This document shows positions 59,582-64,000 of a stretch of DNA of 64,000 nt, one piece after another (position 1 is the first letter of the stretch; the number at the start of each line of letters is the position of its first letter). Origin of the DNA: Sinomonas gamaensis. Lineage in GTDB: Bacteria > Actinomycetota > Actinomycetes > Actinomycetales > Micrococcaceae. The position numbers and the translations under genes are program-made. Under the pieces are notes generated by a model. It saw nothing but the letters and a program-made list of their open reading frames with translations. It was not told where the DNA came from and did not search any database. The stretch covers positions 186,001 through 250,000 of the forward strand of contig NZ_SSCL01000003.1 in the NCBI RefSeq assembly GCF_005876955.1, read 5' to 3'.

Positions 59582-60244
59582 ATGAGGCTCCGGGAGCTCA
59601 GCGACGTCACGGGAATGCCGATCGCGAGCATCAAGTACTACCTGCGCGAGGGGATCGTTCCAGCGGGACGGCTCGTCACCGCGACACGCGCTCACTACCA
59701 CGAGGGCCATGTGCGCCGGATCCGCACGATCCAGACGCTGCGCAATGTCAACGGCCTCAGTGTCGAGCAGATCCGGGTCATCGTGGGGCTCGTTGACAGG
59801 GGCGCGAGTCGGGTCGAGATCATGAAGGCCCTCCAGCGCGAAGTGCAGGCACTCGGCGAGCCTGTTCCTGGGCGCACAGAGGCGGGGAACGCCGTCGTAC
59901 GAATGCGGGGGTGGCCCGATGTCCCCACCGCGGCGCGCGGCGCCCTCGATGACCATCTGGAGGAGATGGCCCGGCTCGGCGTCCCGGTGCCCGAGAAGGC
60001 ACTTGACGTGTACAGCCGCGCCGTCGACCTCATCGCCCACGTAGACGTGGGCGACGCCGCGGCCGCCGAGGATCTCGATACCCTCGTCACGAAGGCGGCC
60101 GCAGGCATGCACATGCACTCGCAGCTGGTGCTGCGCCTCTTGGCCCTCGCGCAGGCCAGCCGCTCCATTGCCCTCTACGGACCCGCGCCGGGACCGCACA
60201 ACGCCCAGGGACCGGCGAGCGCAGTCCCGGCTGGCGGGAACTGA
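59582..60244 (+). CDS. MerR-superfamily transcriptional regulator
   Basis: A 220-residue protein with a winged helix at residues 1-70 (MRLRELSDVTGMPIASIKYYLREGIVPAG...YHEGHVRRIRTIQTLRNVNGLSVEQIRVIV), the MerR type with helix 2 SIKYYLREG. The C-terminal 150 residues are helical with HMHSQLVLRLLALAQ and have no recognised effector domain. GGGGGAAGG precedes the ATG at 59582. It is convergent with the FAD oxidase gene. The effector is unknown. Confidence 0.87.
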   Translation: MRLRELSDVTGMPIASIKYYLREGIVPAGRLVTATRAHYHEGHVRRIRTIQTLRNVNGLSVEQIRVIVGLVDRGASRVEIMKALQREVQALGEPVPGRTEAGNAVVRMRGWPDVPTAARGALDDHLEEMARLGVPVPEKALDVYSRAVDLIAHVDVGDAAAAEDLDTLVTKAAAGMHMHSQLVLRLLALAQASRSIALYGPAPGPHNAQGPASAVPAGGN

Positions 60245-60258
60245 GGGCGATCAGTGAC

Positions 60259-61725
60259 TCATGCAGTAGCGGCGCCCTCAGGCGGAACCGGCTTCGGAGC
60301 CGCCGCGGTTCCCTCGGGCGGGGTGACGACGGTGGTCGCCGGTGCGGGCGTCACGGCCGGCTTGATGTTCTGGTTGACGTGGAAGAAGTTGTCCGGATCG
60401 TACTTCGCCTTGACCTCGGCCAGCCGCGCGTAATTGGCCGCGTAGTTGACCTCGATTCTCGACTGGTCGTCGGCGTCCTGGAAGTTGATGTAACCGCCAG
60501 GTTCGGAGTACTCGTGCAGCGCGGCCCAGTAGTCGCGCACCCATTGGATGTTGGCCGCATTGTCGGCCGGGTTCTCCCATTGCCCCGCGATCACCGGGGC
60601 GAACTTGGCGTTGCGGTACGGGAAGGCCGTCGCGTCCGCCGCCACGCGGTTCACGGCGCCATCGATCGGGTAGAAGTGGTTCGCCGTCTGCACGCTCGGT
60701 ACGAGCTTCCCGAACTCGTTCGCGACCCGCAGGACATCGTCGGAAAGCTCCTTGGCGAAGTCGGCCTTCCAGTATCCCTGCAGTCCGGGGGCGTTGAGCG
60801 CATCGAAGGCGACGTTGAGAGCCGGGTACGGCATGGGGCCGACCATGGATCCCACCACCGGTGCGGCCTTGAGGACCGGCTGCCACCGCTTCTCTCCGGC
60901 CTCGAGATCGCCGGTCCACATGCCGGCGATGATCGTCACGGGCTTCCCGTGCCATTCCTCAGGCACGAACGGCACTGGCGGCCCTTGGTGGTAGGCGTAG
61001 AAGGCGCCGAACTCCTCGGGCTGTTCCGCGAGCCACTCGCGGTAGAACTCGCCGACTCTCACGCCCTCGGACGCCGGGAAGACGACCGCGCCCCCGTACA
61101 CCATGTCCACCGGATGGAGCCTGAACTCGAGGGAGGTCACGACACCGAAATTGCCTCCTCCGCCTCGCAGGGCCCAGAAGAGCTCGACATTCTGCGCCTC
61201 GCTCGCCGTCACGAACGTCCCGTCCGCGAGGACCACGTCCGCCGAGATGAGGTTGTCGCAGGCAAGCCCGTATTTCCGGGCGAGATAGCCGATCCCGCCG
61301 CCGAGGGTCAGGCCGGCGACCCCGGTGGTGCCGACGATCCCGCCCGTGCTCGCGAGGCCGAAGGCGTGCGTCGCGTGGTTGTAGTCCGCCCACGTCGCTC
61401 CCGCCTCGGCCCGTGCCGTCCTCGTCGCGGGATCGACGCGCACGCCACGGAGGGCCGAGAAGTCCACGACGAGGCCGTCGTCGAGCGTCCCGAAGCCCGG
61501 CGCGCTGTGTCCGCCGCCGCGGATCGCCAGATCGATGCCGAGGCCGCGCGCGAAGCGAACCGCCGCCAAGACGTCCGCGACCTGCGAGACCCGCAGGATC
61601 GCCGCGGGCCGCCGGTCGATCATGCCATTGAACACGCGGCGAGCCGCGTCGTACTCGGCGTCTCCTTCCTCGATGACCTGCCCGCGGACTTGCTCGCGGA
61701 GCACATCGAATCTGTCGGTACCCAT
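60259..61725 (-). CDS. FAD-linked oxidase, berberine bridge enzyme-like
   Basis: A 488-residue VAO/BBE-type flavoprotein. FAD attachment is indicated by AIRGGGHSAPGFG (His) and GLACDNLISADVVLADG (Cys), the bicovalent pattern of BBE-like enzymes. The dinucleotide loop VGTTGVAGLTLGGGIGYLARKYG and the BBE domain NYAANYARLAEVKAKYDPDNFFHVNQNIKP are present. A disordered Pro/Ala tail follows. These oxidases act on sugars, alkaloids or phenolics; the substrate is unknown. GGAGCGG precedes the ATG at 61725. The MerR-like regulator gene is adjacent and convergent. Confidence 0.9.
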   Translation of the reverse strand: MGTDRFDVLREQVRGQVIEEGDAEYDAARRVFNGMIDRRPAAILRVSQVADVLAAVRFARGLGIDLAIRGGGHSAPGFGTLDDGLVVDFSALRGVRVDPATRTARAEAGATWADYNHATHAFGLASTGGIVGTTGVAGLTLGGGIGYLARKYGLACDNLISADVVLADGTFVTASEAQNVELFWALRGGGGNFGVVTSLEFRLHPVDMVYGGAVVFPASEGVRVGEFYREWLAEQPEEFGAFYAYHQGPPVPFVPEEWHGKPVTIIAGMWTGDLEAGEKRWQPVLKAAPVVGSMVGPMPYPALNVAFDALNAPGLQGYWKADFAKELSDDVLRVANEFGKLVPSVQTANHFYPIDGAVNRVAADATAFPYRNAKFAPVIAGQWENPADNAANIQWVRDYWAALHEYSEPGGYINFQDADDQSRIEVNYAANYARLAEVKAKYDPDNFFHVNQNIKPAVTPAPATTVVTPPEGTAAAPKPVPPEGAATA

Positions 61726-61833
61726 GACCGCTCCAAGGGGGATATTCCGAGACCAGATTGGGGGCCGCCCCGATACAGTGCCCAGCCAGGGCAGGCCCGA
61801 TGACCCCTTCGGTCTACGCCTGGGCCGTGCCGA

Positions 61834-61870
61834 CGTCAAGGGCGCAGGACCGCAACCTGCGCCCTCGACG
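61834..61870 (-). terminator. Hairpin after the maleate isomerase-like gene
   Basis: CGTC-AGGGCGCAGG and CCTGCGCCCT-GACG-type arms (61834-61848 and 61856-61870) form a long near-perfect stem downstream of that gene, before the FAD oxidase gene. Confidence 0.75.
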
Positions 61871-61887
61871 TGTGCCCTTGGGCAAGG

Positions 61888-62619
61888 TCACGCGAGGAGC
61901 TTGCCCCAGCGCGAATCCACAAGGGGTGCACCGGCGAGCTGCAGGCACCGCCACAGCGTCACGGCGACTGAATCAAGGGCGGGAATGCCGGTGCGCGCCT
62001 CGATCTCCTCGACGATGGGGGCCCCGTAGAGGTTCGTGCAGAGATACACGAGCGCGTCCGGACGGCCTGCCGCGAGTTCGAGCGAACCGGGGACGAGCTC
62101 TTCTGGGGCCACGCGGCCGAACGACTCGTTGTCGCTCAGTCCGAGGGCGCGGTGCCCAGTGACTCGGATCCCTTCGGCCGCGTACCGCTCAACAACTTCC
62201 TGATTGACGTCGGCGGTGTAGGGCGTCAGGAGGCCGACCGACTTGGTGCCGAACTCCTGAAACGCGTCGAAGTAGGCGAGCGTCGAGGTCGTCGCCGGGA
62301 TTCCGGTCGTCGCAGTGACCTCGTCCACGATCTCGCGGTCGTGGTCCAAGCCCAGCCAGGAGCCCGAGGTGCCGTTCCAGGCGATGACGTCCACATCCGC
62401 CGTTGCCAGGAGCTCGGCGGCGCGACGCATCCCCTCCACGTCGAATTGGCGGTCTGAACCCGCGTCGAGCGCGATGCGGGTGACGGCGATCCGCGTCGAG
62501 TGGATGGTGACGTCTTCGCGGTCCGCCAGAATCCGGTAGCTCATCGGCTCAACGCACGTATTGGAAGAGGGGACGATCATCCCGAGGCGCGCGGGGCGTG
62601 TCGAAGGCGCCATGGTCAT
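61888..62619 (-). CDS. Maleate isomerase/Asp-Glu racemase family protein
   Basis: A 243-residue member of the arylmalonate decarboxylase/maleate cis-trans isomerase/Asp-Glu racemase superfamily. The two catalytic cysteines are in VPSSNTCVEPM and VYLCTNLYG, the pair used by these isomerases and racemases. ATTSTLAYFDAF and VGLLTPYTADVNQEVVE are also typical. The ATG at 62619 overlaps the hydantoinase stop (ATGA), suggesting a shared pathway. Hydantoin racemase or maleate/pyrimidine catabolism are both possible. Confidence 0.87.
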   Translation of the reverse strand: MTMAPSTRPARLGMIVPSSNTCVEPMSYRILADREDVTIHSTRIAVTRIALDAGSDRQFDVEGMRRAAELLATADVDVIAWNGTSGSWLGLDHDREIVDEVTATTGIPATTSTLAYFDAFQEFGTKSVGLLTPYTADVNQEVVERYAAEGIRVTGHRALGLSDNESFGRVAPEELVPGSLELAAGRPDALVYLCTNLYGAPIVEEIEARTGIPALDSVAVTLWRCLQLAGAPLVDSRWGKLLA

Positions 62620-64000
62620 GCTCCCTTCCCTGTTGTTACCAGCGAACCTGGCGCGACAAGCGAGGCGACGGCGGGAGGCAGGGCAGCAGCGGCCTCCCGA
62701 TAGCCAGTTCGTGGGATGAAGCGGCCCACGGGACCGGGGTCATGGAATCCGTCGTCGTCGAGGACCACCCGTCCTCCGGAAATCACCACGTGGGGCCACC
62801 CACGCAGCTCCCGGCCGTCGAACGGCGAGAAGTCCGTGCCCATGTGGAGCCGGACCCCGCTGACCGTCCGAAGCTCGGACGGGTCGAACACCACCAAGTC
62901 GGCGTCGTAGCCCGGCGCTATGACGCCCTTGCCCGCGAGCCCGTTGATCCGCGACGGTGCTGTGGAGAACAGCTCTACGAAGCGCTCGAGCAGCCCCTCG
63001 TCCTCCCTTGTCCACGCAGCAGCCAGCGCTGTGAACGTCACCGGCATGCGTGTCTCCACCCCCGGCAGGCCGTGCGGCATCTCGCGGAGGTCATCCATCC
63101 GCTCGCGCTTCTGGGACAGGTCATAGCACGAGTGGTCGCTCGCGACCGTGTGGATCGCACCGTCCGAGACGCGCTCGCGCAAGGCCGCGACGGTCTCCGG
63201 CGAGCGCATCGGCGGGCAGCACGCGTACCACTCAGGGAAGCGCGAGGCGTAGACGCCGTCATCAAGCACGAGGTAGTGCGGGCAGGTCTCGGAGTGGATC
63301 GCAAGTCCCCGGCGGCGCGCGCGAGTCACGAGGTCGACGGCGCCGGGTGTGGACTGGTGGACGAAGTACACAGGCGCCCCCGTGTACTCGGCCATGGCGA
63401 TGACCTCCCGCACCGATGCCTCCTCCGCAAGCTCGGGGCGACTCTCGTGGAGGTGCTCGATCCCGATCTCCCCTGCCTCGGCGTGCGCCTGAGTGCAGTC
63501 GACAATCATCGCGTCGTGCTCGGCGTGCACGTAGGTGAGCCCGTCGAGCCGCACCATCTCGTGCATCACCTTGAGCACTGTGTCGTTGTCCGCCATGGTC
63601 GAGCCGCGGTTCGTCATATAGAGCTTGACCGAACAGATGCCAAGCTCGGCAAGCTCCTCGAGCTGCGCTGGGACTGTCTCGTCCCACGTGATCACCGAAC
63701 CGTGGAGGGCGACGTCGCAGCGTGCCTCCCGAGCGAGGGCCAGCTTGTTCATGGCGGCTTCGAGCGGGGTCTCGGTCCGATCGCGGGGGATGCCGAAGTC
63801 GAGAATCGTCGTGGTGCCGCCCCACAGGGCGGCCTTCGACGTCACTTCGTAGTCGTCGAGGGTCCGGTAGCGTCCGGTCACCTGCGCCACATGGCAATGG
63901 GCGTCAACCCCGCCGGGTATCACCGCCCGGCCCGCCGCGTCGATGATCCGTGAGGCTGCTGGGACCGCCTCAGTGGCATCGACAACCTCGGCGACGCGGC
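62616..64000 (-). CDS. Hydantoinase/dihydropyrimidinase-type amidohydrolase (5'-truncated by the window edge)
   Basis: A cyclic amidohydrolase. The frame is open past the 435 visible residues that begin MIPGGVDAHCHV, and upstream codons read VAEVVDATEAVP...RIIDAAGRAV, the usual N-terminal end, so the start lies beyond 64000. Metal ligands are the VDAHCHV histidines, the carboxylated lysine in SVKLYMTNRG, the histidines in VHAEHDAMI and IHSETCPHYLVL, and Asp in TVASDHSCYD. It probably opens hydantoin, dihydropyrimidine or related cyclic amide rings. It forms an operon with the racemase-like gene downstream. Confidence 0.91.
   Translation of the reverse strand, partial: RVAEVVDATEAVPAASRIIDAAGRAVIPGGVDAHCHVAQVTGRYRTLDDYEVTSKAALWGGTTTILDFGIPRDRTETPLEAAMNKLALAREARCDVALHGSVITWDETVPAQLEELAELGICSVKLYMTNRGSTMADNDTVLKVMHEMVRLDGLTYVHAEHDAMIVDCTQAHAEAGEIGIEHLHESRPELAEEASVREVIAMAEYTGAPVYFVHQSTPGAVDLVTRARRRGLAIHSETCPHYLVLDDGVYASRFPEWYACCPPMRSPETVAALRERVSDGAIHTVASDHSCYDLSQKRERMDDLREMPHGLPGVETRMPVTFTALAAAWTREDEGLLERFVELFSTAPSRINGLAGKGVIAPGYDADLVVFDPSELRTVSGVRLHMGTDFSPFDGRELRGWPHVVISGGRVVLDDDGFHDPGPVGRFIPRTGYREAAAALPPAVASLVAPGSLVTTGKGA

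Overview
The window is very GC-rich, and its gene content points to an actinobacterium, most likely Micrococcaceae (Arthrobacter/Sinomonas type). Indicators are mshA for mycothiol, a guaB plus CBS-less guaB3 pair, a groES-groEL1 operon with a His-rich GroEL tail and CIRCE operators, SURF1 and DUF3817, and an SF1 helicase fused to an MTES_1575-type nuclease domain. The genus is an inference. About 61 protein genes and one tRNA-Ala(CGC) are packed tightly. Many neighbours overlap by ATGA or GTGA, and many genes start 6-8 bases after a TANNNT -10 box, as expected for leaderless mRNAs.

Left part (1-25 kb): ychF, rmuC and ispH, with an unusual pair of inverted 21-bp repeat arrays between the last two. 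Then come exonuclease VII (xseA-xseB), a PPK2 polyphosphate kinase, an alanine-type aminotransferase and a four-gene osmoprotectant ABC operon. An N-acetylglucosamine-kinase-like gene and a nitronate monooxygenase gene share one divergent promoter. A LysR/MFS pair, an Lrp regulator, an ArsR regulator with a coupled 61-aa protein, a CorA transporter, malate dehydrogenase, a DUF805 protein and tRNA-Ala follow. The block ends with galU, 5-formyltetrahydrofolate cyclo-ligase and a zinc-ribbon FmdB/Ruc-type protein preceded by a near-perfect CIRCE.

Middle part (25-45 kb): a SAF-domain membrane protein, then a long minus-strand run. It holds the 1,401-aa helicase-nuclease with a degenerate ATPase site, guaA, DUF3817, SURF1, a PTS EIIA protein, glpD, guaB3, guaB, two tandem AT3/SGNH acyltransferases and groEL/groES. 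GMP synthesis (guaB, guaA, guaB3) is concentrated here.

Right part (45-64 kb): a THUMP-like methyltransferase, a shikimate dehydrogenase-like enzyme, an AidB-like acyl-CoA dehydrogenase, and an AbiEi/DUF559 nuclease-like gene bracketed by two copies of a GC-rich palindromic repeat. Next are a YbdK-type carboxylate-amine ligase, a coupled alr-tsaE-tsaB-rimI-tsaD operon (cell wall D-alanine, t6A tRNA modification, ribosomal protein acetylation), mshA and fhs. The end holds a MerR-like regulator, a berberine-bridge-type FAD oxidase and a small hydantoinase/maleate isomerase-like catabolic operon cut by the window edge.

The most interesting signals are the 21-bp arrays between rmuC and ispH, the repeat-bracketed AbiEi/DUF559 gene, the helicase-nuclease lacking its Walker A lysine, the CIRCE at the FmdB/Ruc-like gene, and a triplicated 20-bp element carrying the alr -10 box.
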